A DNA stretch of 64,000 bases from CALKXV01 sp965228905 (GTDB taxonomy: Bacteria > Pseudomonadota > Alphaproteobacteria > Rhodobacterales > Rhodobacteraceae). The position numbers were made by a program, and so were the translations under genes. Position 1 is the stretch's first letter. The number at the start of each line of letters is the position of its first letter. Under the pieces are notes generated by a model. It saw only the letters and a list, made by a program, of their open reading frames with translations, was not told the origin of the DNA and searched no databases. Where the stretch lies: contig CBDDII010000002.1 of the NCBI GenBank assembly GCA_965228905.1, positions 1,185,348 to 1,249,347 on the forward strand, in the 5' to 3' direction. Positions 1-8,992 of this stretch are shown piece after piece.

Positions 1-1098
1 GACCAGTTCGATTCCGCGGAACAAGCCGCGCCCGCGAATGTCTCCCACGTTCGGGTGTTGGCCAAAGCGGGCTTGGAGACGCTCCATCAGGACATCGCCT
101 TTGGCCTGCACGCGGGGGATCAGCCCACGCCCGAGGATGGCGTTCAGAACGGCTAGGCTGCCAGCGGCAGCGGCGGGGTGGCCCATGTAGGTGTGACCGT
201 GTTGGAAAAAGCCGGAACCAGTCGCGATGGCGTCGTAGATTTCCGAGGTGCAAAGCATGGCGCCAATCGGTTGATAACCTGCCCCCAAGCCTTTGGCGAT
301 ACAGGCGATATCCGGGGCGACCCCGTCCTGTTCGCAGGCAAAGAGGCTGCCGGTCCTGCCCATGCCGCACATGACCTCGTCGAGGATCAGGAGGACACCG
401 TACTTGTCACAGATCTCCCGGATGCGTTTGAAGTAGCCGGGGGCGGGGGCCAGGGCACCCGAGGTCGCGCCCACCACGGGTTCGGCCATGAAAGCCATGA
501 CGGTTTCGGGGCCGACGCGGAGCAGTTCGTCTTCCAGCGCCTGAGCGGCGCGGAGGCCGTAATCTTCCAGATTTTCGCCGTCGTGCCGATAGCGGTACTC
601 ATAACAGGGCTCGATGTGGCTGACCTCCAAAAGAAGCGGGCCGAATTGCTGGCGTCGCCATTCGTTGCCGCCTGCGGATAGTGCGCCGATCGTGTTGCCG
701 TGATAGCTTTGTTTGCGTGCGATGAGGCGTGCGCGTTGCGGTTCGCCTTTTTCCACCCAGTATTGGCGCGCGAGCTTGATCGCCGCTTCGGTTGCCTCGG
801 ACCCGCCCGACACAAGATAAACGCGGTCGATGTCGCCCGGTGCATTCTCGACCAGAAGATCGGCCAGCGCCTCGGCAGGCTCGGAGGTGAGAAAACCTGT
901 ATGGGCAAAGGCCAGCTTGTCGAGTTGGGCCTTGATCGCGGCGATGACTTCGGCGTCGCTGTGGCCAAGGCATGACACCGCCGCGCCGCCGGATCCGTCA
1001 AGATAGCGTTTGCCGTCCTTGTCTATCAGGTAACAGCCGTCGCCGCCGATAGCAGTTGGCAGCGATGCGTGACAGTGGCGCGCGAAGATATGCGACAT
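1..1098 (-). CDS. class III aminotransferase, 3' end outside window
   Basis: PLP-dependent fold-type I aminotransferase of class III (ornithine/acetylornithine, omega-amino acid and taurine-type enzymes). The reading frame opens at an ATG at 1096-1098 and runs 366 codons off the left edge without a stop, so the C-terminal part is missing. Visible landmarks are the N-terminal GSGGAAVSCLGH segment, the cofactor-binding segment SGGSEATEAAIKLAR, the LILDEVMCGMGRTG segment with the aspartate that contacts the pyridine nitrogen, and IAKGLGAGYQPIGAM, which holds the Schiff-base lysine. The gene is divergent from the TRAP operon across about 240 bp. In this bacterial family such genes often accompany uptake systems for amino acids or amines, but the substrate cannot be read from the sequence. 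The class assignment is firm and the specificity unknown. Confidence 0.9.
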   Translation of the reverse strand, partial: MSHIFARHCHASLPTAIGGDGCYLIDKDGKRYLDGSGGAAVSCLGHSDAEVIAAIKAQLDKLAFAHTGFLTSEPAEALADLLVENAPGDIDRVYLVSGGSEATEAAIKLARQYWVEKGEPQRARLIARKQSYHGNTIGALSAGGNEWRRQQFGPLLLEVSHIEPCYEYRYRHDGENLEDYGLRAAQALEDELLRVGPETVMAFMAEPVVGATSGALAPAPGYFKRIREICDKYGVLLILDEVMCGMGRTGSLFACEQDGVAPDIACIAKGLGAGYQPIGAMLCTSEIYDAIATGSGFFQHGHTYMGHPAAAAGSLAVLNAILGRGLIPRVQAKGDVLMERLQARFGQHPNVGDIRGRGLFRGIELV

Positions 1099-1342
1099 GC
1101 TTTGTCCTCGGTTCCTTGCGCAAAACTTGTGCAAGGTTTCATTCAGGATTGCCGCTTGTCTTGCAAAAAGGCAATCACATCCCGGTGTTTCGATGAATGC
1201 CGTGGATCGCGCCTTTGAAACAAGGGCTTTCGTCCGGCCCGCGTCGTAGGGTTTGTCAAATTCGATTTCGCCAACTAGGCTCCCGATTCATCACACGGTC
1301 GCAAAGGCCGGGAAAACTTAGAATTAACCATGGGAGACTGTT

Positions 1343-2305
1343 ATGAAACTCTTCAAACTGAGTGCGCTCTTGTCCGCTGCCGTTTTGGCCGGGCAGGGAG
1401 CCGTGGCTCAAGAAAAATTCATCACCATCGGCACCGGCGGACAAACCGGCGTTTACTTCGTGGTTGGCCAGTCCATTTGCCGTCTGGTGAATCGCGGGTC
1501 TGCTGATCACGGGCTGAAGTGCACCGCACCCTCCACCGGTGGCTCGATTGCCAACATCAACGCGATCGCGGCCGGCGACATGGACATGGGCGTCGCTCAG
1601 TCCGACTGGCAGTACCACGCATACAACGGCACGTCCGAGTTCGAAGGCAAACAGGTCGAAGACCTGCGCGCAGTCTTCTCGGTTCATGGCGAGCCGTTCA
1701 CGGTTGTGGCCCGCACGGATAGCGGTGCGACGGACTTTGACAGTCTTTTCGGCAAGCGCGTGAATGTCGGCAACCCCGGCTCCGGGCAGCGTGGGACGAT
1801 GGAAGTCGTCTTGGGCGCCATGGGCAAGAGCATCGACGATTTCTCGCTGGCTTCCGAATTGAAGTCGGCGGAACAATCGGCAGCCCTCGGTGATAACAAG
1901 GTGGACGCGATTGTCTTCACCGCCGGTCACCCGAACGGGTCGATCCAGGAAGCCACGACCACCACCGATGCCAAGCTGATCCCCGTTGTGGGTGAAGCCA
2001 TCGACAAGCTCGTCGCCGACAATCCCTACTATGCCAAGGCAACGGTTCCCGGCGGCATGTACAAGGGCAACGACGAGGACGTCGAAACCTTTGGTGTGAA
2101 AGCGACCTTTGTGACCAAGGCCAGCGTGCCTGACGATGTGGTCTATGCCGTCGTGCAGGCCGTGTTCGACAACTTTGATCGCTTCAAGGGGCTGCACCCG
2201 GCCTTTGCGAACCTGACCGAGGAAGAAATGATCTCTGGCGGGCTCAGCGCACCTCTGCATCCCGGTGCCGAGAAGTACTACAAAGAGCGCGGCTGGCTTC
2301 AGTAA
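1343..2305 (+). CDS. TAXI-family TRAP transporter solute-binding protein
   Basis: Periplasmic receptor of a tripartite ATP-independent (TRAP) importer of the TAXI subfamily, 320 aa, the usual length. Residues 1-22 form a Sec signal peptide ending in AVAQ. Mature-domain hallmarks are ITIGTGGQTGVYF near the N-terminus, the TGGSIANINAI segment, GDMDMGVAQSDW and NVGNPGSGQRGT, all typical of TAXI receptors. A good Shine-Dalgarno (GGGAG, about 1332) precedes the ATG. The gene is followed, after a hairpin, by the fused TRAP permease, with which it must work. TAXI systems usually carry dicarboxylates or amino acids such as glutamate; the ligand here is unknown. The family call is firm. Confidence 0.95.
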   Translation: MKLFKLSALLSAAVLAGQGAVAQEKFITIGTGGQTGVYFVVGQSICRLVNRGSADHGLKCTAPSTGGSIANINAIAAGDMDMGVAQSDWQYHAYNGTSEFEGKQVEDLRAVFSVHGEPFTVVARTDSGATDFDSLFGKRVNVGNPGSGQRGTMEVVLGAMGKSIDDFSLASELKSAEQSAALGDNKVDAIVFTAGHPNGSIQEATTTTDAKLIPVVGEAIDKLVADNPYYAKATVPGGMYKGNDEDVETFGVKATFVTKASVPDDVVYAVVQAVFDNFDRFKGLHPAFANLTEEEMISGGLSAPLHPGAEKYYKERGWLQ

Positions 2306-2326
2306 AAGCGCAATTACCTTGAGAAC

Positions 2327-2351
2327 GGGCGGTCCCGACGCGGGGCCGCCC
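2327..2351 (+). repeat. GC-rich hairpin between TRAP receptor and permease genes
   Basis: A 10-bp stem (GGGCGGTCCC with GGGGCCGCCC, one G-U pair) closes a 5-nt loop. There is no T-run after it, so it is more likely a 3' mRNA-stabilising or partial-attenuation hairpin. Such a structure would keep the binding protein more abundant than the permease. This role is inferred from position and structure only. Confidence 0.55.
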
Positions 2352-2416
2352 ACCAAGAAAAACTGGTTCGGATTGGGGCGGGGCCGGTAGATCATTTGAA
2401 TGAGGGGCAATTCGCG

Positions 2417-5188
2417 ATGACAGACCAGGACCAGACTCAAGCTGCGGCTGTTGAAAACGAGGCTGCGGGAAAAGGCGGGCTTAGCCAGGCGGAAATCGAC
2501 GAACTTGTCGCTTCTTCTGACACAGGCGGACGAAGCCCGTCGCTGCCGGTCGCGCGGTTCATCACTGTTGTTGCGATCATCTGGTCCCTGTTTCAGCTCT
2601 GGATCGCGTCACCCTTGCCCTTCATGCTGGGGTTCGGCGTCTTCAACGATACCGAGGCGCGGTCGTTCCACCTGGCCTTCGCATTGTTCCTTGCCTATGC
2701 CGCCTATCCGGCAGCACGCTCGCCCTTCCAGCTTGTGCTGGGGGTCGGCATTCCGATCCTGTTGGCGTTTCTCTTCGTAACCGGCATTGGCGGCATCGCT
2801 TCGGGCTGGTGGATCATCCTCGTGGCGGCACTTGTCGTCGGAGCGGTCCTTTTGGGATCACCGAAAAACTGGGTGCCTCCCTGGGAATGGGCGCTTGGCA
2901 TCGCAGGTGCTGTCACGTCGCTTTACATTTTCTTTGCGTATGACGGCATCGCCAGCCGTGTTGGCGCCCCAATCACACAAGACCTTGTCATCAGCGTCAT
3001 AGGCTTGATCCTGCTATTGGAAGCCACCCGCCGCGCCCTTGGCCCGGCCCTGACCATCGTGGCGTCGGTTTTCCTGGCCTACACCTTCCTAGGGCCGTAC
3101 ATGCCCAGCATCATCGCCCACAGCTCAAAGTCCCTTGGCGTTGTCGCAAACCACCAGTGGATCACCACCGAAGGCGTGTTCGGTATCGCCTTGGGCGTGT
3201 CGACGTCCTTCGTCTTCCTTTTCGTGCTGTTCGGTTCGCTTCTCGATAAGGCCGGAGCGGGCAATTATTTCATCCAGGTCGCGTTCAGCCTCATGGGCCA
3301 CATGCGCGGCGGACCGGCCAAGGCCGCCGTCGTGTCGTCGGCCATGACCGGGCTGATCTCGGGGTCGTCCATCGCAAACGTGGTGACGACCGGAACGTTC
3401 ACCATCCCTCTGATGAAACGGGTCGGGTTTTCGTCCGAGAAAGCGGGCGCGGTCGAAGTGGCGTCCTCGGTCAACGGCCAGATCATGCCGCCCGTCATGG
3501 GGGCCGCGGCCTTCCTGATGGTCGAATATGTGGGCATTCCCTATTTCGACGTTGTGAAACACGCCTTCTTGCCAGCCGTAATTTCCTACATCGCGCTGGT
3601 CTACATCGTGCATCTGGAAGCGATGAAGGCGAACATGCAGGGCCTGCCGCGCGCGGTCGAACCAAAGCCGCTTGTCGCCTGGTTGATCAGCCTTGCCTTC
3701 ACCATCGCAGTGATCTGTGCGCTGTCCTTCGGCGTCTATTACACGATGGGCTGGATCCGTCCGGCCTTCGGAGCGGCAGCACCGTGGATCGTGTTCATCG
3801 GTCTGACGGCGGTTTACGTCGGGTTGCTTTACGTGTCGTCCAAGCAGCCGCGCCTGAAGTTGGAGGACCCGAACGCACCGGTGTCGAAACTGCCGCCTCC
3901 AGGTCCGACGATCCGTGCCGGTCTGCACTTCCTGTTGCCGGTCGTCGTGTTGGTCTGGGCGTTGATGGTTGACCGCAAGTCGCCCGGCCTGTCGGCCTTC
4001 TGGGCGGCGGCTTTCATGACGTTCATCCTTGTCACGCAGCGCCCGCTGGAGGCGATCTTCCGCGGTGAGGGCAACGTCGGTGCCGCCGTGAAGAACGGTT
4101 TCAACGAGTTGCTGGGCGGGTTGGAAGCAGGTGCCCGCAACATGATCGGCATCGGCATCGCCACGGCGACGGCCGGTATCATCGTGGGTGCCGTCAGCCA
4201 GACGGGTGTCGGCTCGGCGCTGGCCGATGTGGTCGAGGTTCTGTCCGGCGGCAATATCCTTGCCATTCTGTTCCTGACGGCGATCCTGTCGCTGATCCTT
4301 GGCATGGGCCTGCCGACCACGGCGAACTACATCGTGGTTTCGGCGTTGCTGGCCCCGGTGATCGTGACGCTTGGACAGCAGAACGGGCTGATCGTGCCGC
4401 TGATCGCGGTGCACCTGTTCGTCTTCTACTTCGGGATCATGGCGGACGTGACGCCACCCGTGGGGCTTGCGAGTTTTGCGGCAGCAGCAGTGTCGGGCGG
4501 CGACCCGATCCGCACCGGCGTCGTCGCATTCTTCTATTCGCTGAGGACAGCCGCACTGCCGTTCCTGTTCATCTTCAACACCGATCTTCTCTTGATCAAT
4601 GTCGGATGGGGGCAGGGGATATTCGTCTTCATAACGGCGACCATAGCCATGCTCTTATTCGCGGCGGCGACGCAGGGGTGGTTCCTTGCGCGCAACCGGT
4701 TTTACGAAACCATCGCCCTTTTGCTGATCGCCTTCACGCTGTTCCGTCCCGGTTTCTGGATGGACATGGTGGCACCGCCATTCCAGAACGTCCCGCCTGC
4801 CGAGATCGAGCAAGCCGCGATGGACACGGCGGTCGGCGAAAACCTCAGGCTTCAGGTCAGTGGTCTCAACGCTGTCGGCGATCCTGTGACCTTCACGGCA
4901 CTCCTTCCTGTCGGCGAAGGCGAGACTGGGCAAGATCGCCTGTTCGCCTCTGGGCTTGAGTACATCGTCAATGGCGAAGAGGTCATCATCGACAATGTCG
5001 GCTTTGGCAGCCCCGCGGCCGAGGCTGGCTTTGACTGGGACCAGAAGGTGGAACAGGTCAGGAAACCGGTGCCGCAGCCCTCGAAGTACTGGATGTTCCT
5101 TCCGGCGCTCATTCTGCTTGGCCTTGTCGTCATGCTTCAGCGCGGTCGCGGACGCGATGTGGCACCTGCCGTGCAAGAAGGAGTGTAA
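2417..5188 (+). CDS. TRAP transporter fused permease (4TM/12TM) with C-terminal DUF3394-type domain
   Basis: Inner-membrane component of the TAXI-TRAP importer, 923 aa from the ATG at 2417. That start has an AGGGG Shine-Dalgarno 9 nt upstream; a TTG at 2396 is possible but less likely. A soluble N-terminus of about 50 residues is followed by many hydrophobic helices. The TRAP large-subunit (DctM-like) motifs are present: the GLISGSSIANVVTTGTFTIP segment, SSVNGQIMPPVMGAAAF, and the second repeat MGLPTTANYIVV and MADVTPPVGLASFAAAA. The last 150 residues hold a soluble periplasmic segment and a final helix, matching the DUF3394 tail of this family. Sodium-driven transport is expected from the family. 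The stop lies 3 nt before the next start, so uspA is cotranscribed. Confidence 0.95.
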   Translation: MTDQDQTQAAAVENEAAGKGGLSQAEIDELVASSDTGGRSPSLPVARFITVVAIIWSLFQLWIASPLPFMLGFGVFNDTEARSFHLAFALFLAYAAYPAARSPFQLVLGVGIPILLAFLFVTGIGGIASGWWIILVAALVVGAVLLGSPKNWVPPWEWALGIAGAVTSLYIFFAYDGIASRVGAPITQDLVISVIGLILLLEATRRALGPALTIVASVFLAYTFLGPYMPSIIAHSSKSLGVVANHQWITTEGVFGIALGVSTSFVFLFVLFGSLLDKAGAGNYFIQVAFSLMGHMRGGPAKAAVVSSAMTGLISGSSIANVVTTGTFTIPLMKRVGFSSEKAGAVEVASSVNGQIMPPVMGAAAFLMVEYVGIPYFDVVKHAFLPAVISYIALVYIVHLEAMKANMQGLPRAVEPKPLVAWLISLAFTIAVICALSFGVYYTMGWIRPAFGAAAPWIVFIGLTAVYVGLLYVSSKQPRLKLEDPNAPVSKLPPPGPTIRAGLHFLLPVVVLVWALMVDRKSPGLSAFWAAAFMTFILVTQRPLEAIFRGEGNVGAAVKNGFNELLGGLEAGARNMIGIGIATATAGIIVGAVSQTGVGSALADVVEVLSGGNILAILFLTAILSLILGMGLPTTANYIVVSALLAPVIVTLGQQNGLIVPLIAVHLFVFYFGIMADVTPPVGLASFAAAAVSGGDPIRTGVVAFFYSLRTAALPFLFIFNTDLLLINVGWGQGIFVFITATIAMLLFAAATQGWFLARNRFYETIALLLIAFTLFRPGFWMDMVAPPFQNVPPAEIEQAAMDTAVGENLRLQVSGLNAVGDPVTFTALLPVGEGETGQDRLFASGLEYIVNGEEVIIDNVGFGSPAAEAGFDWDQKVEQVRKPVPQPSKYWMFLPALILLGLVVMLQRGRGRDVAPAVQEGV

Positions 5189-5191
5189 GCA

Positions 5192-5617
5192 ATGTTCGAC
5201 AAGATTTTGCTTCCGATCGACATCAGCCATCCCGAAAGCTGGAAAAAGGCGTTTCCTGCGGCGATGCAATGCGCCGGATCGGGCGGGGAAATCCACATCC
5301 TGGGCATCGTGCATGACCTTGGTAGCGCGATGGTGTCTTCATTCCTGCCAGAAGATTTCGAAAAGGCCGCGTTGAAGAAAATGGAGGCTGATCTGGCAGA
5401 GCTTGCGAAAAAAGAGTTCTCAAGCGCCGAAAAGATCAGCACTCATGTCGGGCATGGCCATGTGCCCGAAACCATCCTGAAGACCGCCGAGAGTATCGGT
5501 GCCGACTTGATCGTGATGGCATCGCATCCGCCGAACGACTTGCAGACGCTTCTTGTGGGGTCAAACGCGGGCAAGGTTGTCCGTCATTCGCCGATTCCTG
5601 TACTGACGCTGCGATAG
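5192..5617 (+). CDS. universal stress protein (UspA family)
   Basis: Small cytoplasmic UspA-domain protein, 141 aa. It begins with the beta-strand FDKILLPIDIS. Near the C-terminus are the ATP-binding signature elements ADLIVMASHPP and GSNAGKVVRHSPIPVL (the G-x2-G-x9-S pattern). It sits 3 nt after the TRAP permease gene. Genes of this family often end TRAP operons; TeaD in Halomonas is a studied case that modulates the transporter. A role in tuning this transporter is therefore plausible but inferred. Confidence 0.93.
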   Translation: MFDKILLPIDISHPESWKKAFPAAMQCAGSGGEIHILGIVHDLGSAMVSSFLPEDFEKAALKKMEADLAELAKKEFSSAEKISTHVGHGHVPETILKTAESIGADLIVMASHPPNDLQTLLVGSNAGKVVRHSPIPVLTLR

Positions 5618-5630
5618 GCGATTGGCTTTC

Positions 5631-5648
5631 GCTCACGAATTCGTGAGC
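5631..5648. repeat. 18-bp perfect palindrome after uspA
   Basis: GCTCACGAATTCGTGAGC is self-complementary over all 18 bases (7-bp stem with an AATT loop if folded). It lies 13 nt after the uspA stop and before the next small gene. It could be a weak transcription terminator or a protein site; there is no clear T-run. Confidence 0.55.
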
Positions 5649-5704
5649 CGCTCATTTTCCGACCCGTGCTACCTTTCCTGCACGATGCTGAAATGGAGAG
5701 CCCC

Positions 5705-5869
5705 ATGAAGACCAAGGTCCTTCTTGCGACCCTCGTTCTGGCCGTGGCACCGTCCCTCGCGGTGGCTGCGGGCTGCAGCGGACATAACAAAGATCAGATC
5801 ACCATGTCTTGTCCGGAAGGACAGACGCATGATGTGGAAACCAATTCCTGCATCACGCCAACCGGTTGA
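5705..5869 (+). CDS. small secreted cysteine-containing protein
   Basis: A 54-residue protein with a clear Sec signal peptide (residues 1-21, ending VAVAAG). The short mature part carries four cysteines spaced C-x9-C and C-x11-C after the cleavage site, including SCPEGQTHDVETNSC. The ATG at 5705 is chosen because a GGAGAG ribosome site precedes it and because the signal peptide starts there; upstream in-frame starts lack both. A Rho-independent terminator follows directly, so it is a one-gene transcript. Similar tiny cysteine-bearing secreted proteins occur in Rhodobacteraceae. The spacing looks loosely like a chitin-binding peritrophin module, but it is too short to be sure. Function unknown. 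Confidence 0.75.
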   Translation: MKTKVLLATLVLAVAPSLAVAAGCSGHNKDQITMSCPEGQTHDVETNSCITPTG

Positions 5870-5889
5870 TCCAGTTTTCCTGACGCTAA

Positions 5890-5917
5890 GGGCGGTCTTT
5901 TGGACCGCTCTTTTTTT
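5890..5917 (+). terminator. Rho-independent terminator
   Basis: GGGCGGTCT pairs with GGACCGCTC (9 bp with two wobble pairs) and is followed by seven T residues. It ends the transcript of the small secreted protein. Confidence 0.9.
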
Positions 5918-5993
5918 GTGGAAAGACGGGTGTTTGTAGGGAGATTCTTAACCTGAAGCGGTCAGAACAATCGGCGAACAGTAGTGGGTGAAC

Positions 5994-7049
5994 ATGCCAG
6001 CCGACATGACCTTAGCAGACCTGCCGGGCGACATGCCGTCCCTGGACACCGCCGCCGCAAAGCTGACGTCGCGGGAAAAGGCCGCGATCGTGGTACGCCT
6101 GTTGCTGACCTATGGCGCCGTGCCCGCGCTCTCGGAACTTTCTGAAAGCAAGCAGACGGCATTGGCGGTGCAATTGGCCAAGATGACGCCCGTCGATCAG
6201 GAAACTGTTGCCGCCGTCGCGACCGAATTCGCCGACGAGATCGAGCGTATCGGTCTGTCTTTTCCGACCGGTCTGGATGGTGCTCTTGGGATGCTGGACG
6301 GGGTGATCAGCGATGGTGCCACGGCACGCTTGCGGCAGATGAACCCTTCGGGCTATCGCGGCAACCCTTGGGACGTGATCGGCAAGGTCGAGGCAGAGCG
6401 GCTCATTCCCTACCTCGAAGGCGAATCCACGGAAGTTGCCGCCGTGATCCTGTCGAAGCTCGATGTAACGAAAGCAGCGGAAATCCTTGGCAAACTGCCT
6501 GGCGAACGAAGCCGCCGGATTACCTTTGCCATCTCCCGCACCGGGCAGGTCGCGCCCGGCGTCGTTCACCGGATCGGCGTCTCCCTCAGCGAAGAACTTG
6601 AGGCGCGCCCGGTTACCGCCTTTGATGACGGGCCGGTCAAGCGCGTCGGCGACATCCTGAACTATACCCAATCCTCGACACGGGAGGAGGTGTTGTCGGG
6701 CCTTGACGAGGACGACAAGGAATTTGCCGACGACGTGCGCGCGGCCATCTTCACCTTCGCCAATATCGCCGAGCGGATCGCACCGCGTGACGTGCCGAGG
6801 ATCCAGCGCGATCTGGATCAGGACGACCTCACTCTGATCGTCGCCGGTGCCGTGGGCAAGGACGTCGAATCGGTCGAATTCATCCTGGAAAACATCTCGA
6901 AACGGATGGCAGAAGGCATTCGCGACGACGCCAAAGAAAAAGGCGACGTGGCAGCCGCCGATGTCGAAGCAGCCATGTTGCGCGTCATCAGCACGATCCG
7001 GGAATTGGAAGCGAACGGCGAGATCTTCTTTGTGGCAAAAGAAGACTGA
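5994..7049 (+). CDS. fliG: FliG-like flagellar motor switch protein, orphan
   Basis: A 351-aa cytoplasmic protein with the layout and length of FliG, the rotor protein that links the MS-ring to FliM and contacts the stator. The N-domain starts with SREKAAIVVRLLL. The middle domain contains AAVILSKLDVTKAAEILGKLP, though the usual EHPQ motif reads EGES. The C-terminal torque domain contains the segment from DDKEFADDVRAAIFTF through APRDVPRIQRDLDQDDL, and the protein ends in a helix plus EIFFVAKED. The ATG at 5994 is used; a GTG at 5988 and an ATG at 6006 are alternatives, and no strong ribosome site decides between them. No other flagellar gene is in the window, which is unusual because fliG normally sits with fliF and fliH. 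Confidence 0.75.
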   Translation: MPADMTLADLPGDMPSLDTAAAKLTSREKAAIVVRLLLTYGAVPALSELSESKQTALAVQLAKMTPVDQETVAAVATEFADEIERIGLSFPTGLDGALGMLDGVISDGATARLRQMNPSGYRGNPWDVIGKVEAERLIPYLEGESTEVAAVILSKLDVTKAAEILGKLPGERSRRITFAISRTGQVAPGVVHRIGVSLSEELEARPVTAFDDGPVKRVGDILNYTQSSTREEVLSGLDEDDKEFADDVRAAIFTFANIAERIAPRDVPRIQRDLDQDDLTLIVAGAVGKDVESVEFILENISKRMAEGIRDDAKEKGDVAAADVEAAMLRVISTIRELEANGEIFFVAKED

Positions 7050-7177
7050 TCGCTCTCGGGACCAAGCCACTTTTTGCGCCGGGATGCCTTTCCATCCTGA
7101 TACGTCACGGCACTTCACCGTTGCAAAACCTGACCGGGACAGCCATCTAACCGCAACGGATGCGCAAAGGGCAGGGT

Positions 7178-8092
7178 ATGTCGAAGGGCCGATCAATGGG
7201 GTGGCGCGATCATGTGCAAAACCTCGCTGCGCGTTCCATTCTGAAAGTCGCGCTGGTATTGCCCTATGGTGTCCGTATTCCGATCGTAGGCTGGATCGTT
7301 TCCAACCTGGTCGCGCCTATCGCGGGCTGGAAAAAGCGTATCGAAGACAATTTGACCTATGTGATGCCGGAACTTTCCAAAGCTGAAAGGCGACGCATCA
7401 TGCGGGGCGTGACGGACAATTTCGGACGCACGCTGATCGAAATCTACTCGGGCGAGGGGTTTGTCGAGCGGGCCCGCGCGTCAAAAATCACCGGCCCCGG
7501 GATGGCAGCACTTGAAGAGGCACGCGAGAAGGGCCGCCCGATCATCCTGGTCACGGCGCATTTCGGGAACTACGACGCCGTGCGTGGCAAGCTCAGCCGG
7601 GAAGGCTATCCCATGGGGGCGCTCTATCGCCCGATGAGCAATACCGATTTCAATGCCCACTATGTCAGCGCGATCTCAACCATCGCTTCGCCGGTCTTCC
7701 CGAAGGATGCACGAGGCATCACTGGCCTCGTCAAGCATCTGAAAGCAGGCGGGGTGATCGGCATCGTTGCGGACGTCGCGTCGCGAAAAGCGCCGTTGCT
7801 GACGTTTTTCGGTAAACCCGCCCATACACCGCTTTCTTCGGCAGAATGGGCGTTGAAGTACGATGCATTGCTCCTACCGGTTTTCGGCGTTCGCCGCTCT
7901 GACGGTCTGACCTTCAACATTCACGCCGAAGAGCCTATTGCGCACACCACGCCTGCCGAGATGATGCAGCACTATAACGATGTGGTCGAAAAGATGGCGC
8001 GTGCCCACCCGGAACAATGGTTCTGGATTCACCGGCGCTGGAAATTGGCGCCGGATGCGACGACTAGCGCAAACGCGCCGCTCCCAGAATAG
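7178..8092 (+). CDS. lipid A lauroyl acyltransferase (LpxL/HtrB family)
   Basis: Inner-membrane acyltransferase of 304 aa that adds a secondary acyl chain to Kdo-lipid A. An N-terminal membrane-associated segment is followed by the catalytic H-x4-D motif, HFGNYD (His128 and Asp133 from this start), then ALYRPM and a C-terminal QWFWIHRRWK motif, all characteristic of the LpxL/LpxM family. The ATG at 7178 follows an AGGG site; starts at 7160 and 7196 are possible. The 3' end overlaps the opposing DUF1223 gene by 29 bp. It belongs functionally with the Kdo genes near 40-44 kb, although it is not linked to them. Confidence 0.9.
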   Translation: MSKGRSMGWRDHVQNLAARSILKVALVLPYGVRIPIVGWIVSNLVAPIAGWKKRIEDNLTYVMPELSKAERRRIMRGVTDNFGRTLIEIYSGEGFVERARASKITGPGMAALEEAREKGRPIILVTAHFGNYDAVRGKLSREGYPMGALYRPMSNTDFNAHYVSAISTIASPVFPKDARGITGLVKHLKAGGVIGIVADVASRKAPLLTFFGKPAHTPLSSAEWALKYDALLLPVFGVRRSDGLTFNIHAEEPIAHTTPAEMMQHYNDVVEKMARAHPEQWFWIHRRWKLAPDATTSANAPLPE

Positions 8093-8759
8093 GGCCCGCG
8101 TTCTGGGCCTGAACCAACACCACAACCGGCGTTCCGGCCGCGACCTGGGCCGAGGCGTTGAAACTGCCACTGCCGTTCCACGTTCCCAGTCGCGACCAGC
8201 TTTCGACGATGTTGTGATAGGTGATCGTGCGCCCGGCGTTTTCGCCCTTGCGAATCTTGACGGTCGCCTTGGGGGCATAGGTCACGATATCCACAACCGT
8301 ACCACCCGGCAGCGTCGCGTTCGGGGTCGCCTCGATCAGGATCGTGTTGCCCGACCGCCGGGCCTTCACATTGACAAGCGCCTTTCCGGTGCCGTGCTTG
8401 CGCAAAAGGTTCGCGATTTTCATCGGTTTGGAACCCACCACGTGATCCTTGCCACCGATCACCATCTGCGGCGTATAGATCGTGCGCTCTTGCGCGGCTC
8501 GGGCATAGGCCCGCTGGCGCTTTGTGTATTCCGGGGAGGCAAAGGCGTCTTTCCAGCCAAGGTAGTCCCAGTAGTCGACATGCAACCCAAGGGCGATAAC
8601 GTCGTCACGTTCGGCCAGTTCGGCGAGGATCCGGTCGGCCGGAGGGCAGGACGAGCATCCTTGCGATGTGAAAAGTTCCACCACCACCGGCTGTTGCGCC
8701 AAAACCATCCCCGTGGCCGACAACCAGAATCCGGCCACAAAACTTGCCAAACGTCGCAT
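8064..8759 (-). CDS. DUF1223 family secreted thioredoxin-fold protein
   Basis: A 231-aa exported protein. A signal peptide (residues 1-21, ending VLAQ) is followed by the DUF1223 start VVVELFTSQGCSSCPPAD, which carries a thioredoxin-like CxxC pair. DYWDYLGWKDAFASPEYTKR and YTPQMVIGG are further family signatures. The ATG at 8759 is chosen because the signal peptide begins there; the frame stays open upstream but without hydrophobic sequence. A periplasmic thiol-redox role is suggested by the CxxC but not proven for the family. It converges with the acyltransferase gene and is divergent from acnA. Confidence 0.88.
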   Translation of the reverse strand: MRRLASFVAGFWLSATGMVLAQQPVVVELFTSQGCSSCPPADRILAELAERDDVIALGLHVDYWDYLGWKDAFASPEYTKRQRAYARAAQERTIYTPQMVIGGKDHVVGSKPMKIANLLRKHGTGKALVNVKARRSGNTILIEATPNATLPGGTVVDIVTYAPKATVKIRKGENAGRTITYHNIVESWSRLGTWNGSGSFNASAQVAAGTPVVVLVQAQNAGPILGAARLR

Positions 8760-8891
8760 TGTTAAGTCCTTCGTGTTCCCCTGACCCTGCCTAGCGCCTC
8801 GCGGTGCTCCGCACCAATCAAGGTTTTGCGAGACTGCGTTACAATTACATTTCTGAGGGAATCTCGCAGCAACCCTTGAAGCGCGCAAAGC

Positions 8892-8908
8892 GTATACCTT
8901 TGTATACT
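8892..8908 (+). promoter_or_regulatory. AT-rich GTATAC inverted repeat and -10-like box upstream of acnA
   Basis: GTATAC at 8892-8897 and again at 8902-8907 form a 6-4-6 perfect inverted repeat in otherwise GC-rich DNA. The right half contains TATACT (8903-8908), a good -10 hexamer. A TTGAAG at 8876 is 21 nt away, too far for a standard -35. It may be a promoter with an overlapping operator for acnA, about 85 nt before the start codon. Confidence 0.4.
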
Positions 8909-8992
8909 TTAATATGCGGAACCACCTTGCGCCGGAGCAAGTTGTGGGAGTATGCCAAACCTACCACACGACTGACCATAGCGGAGAATGCC

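Noticed and set aside
3125..4414. Long minus-strand frame opposite the TRAP permease
   Set aside because: Composition is His/Arg/Gln/Asp-rich with no fold signature, as expected for the complement of a GC-rich membrane protein gene.
8827..8868. TGCGAGA / TCTCGCA inverted repeat upstream of acnA
   Set aside because: Arms of 7 bp separated by 28 nt without inner pairing; too weak to call a leader structure.
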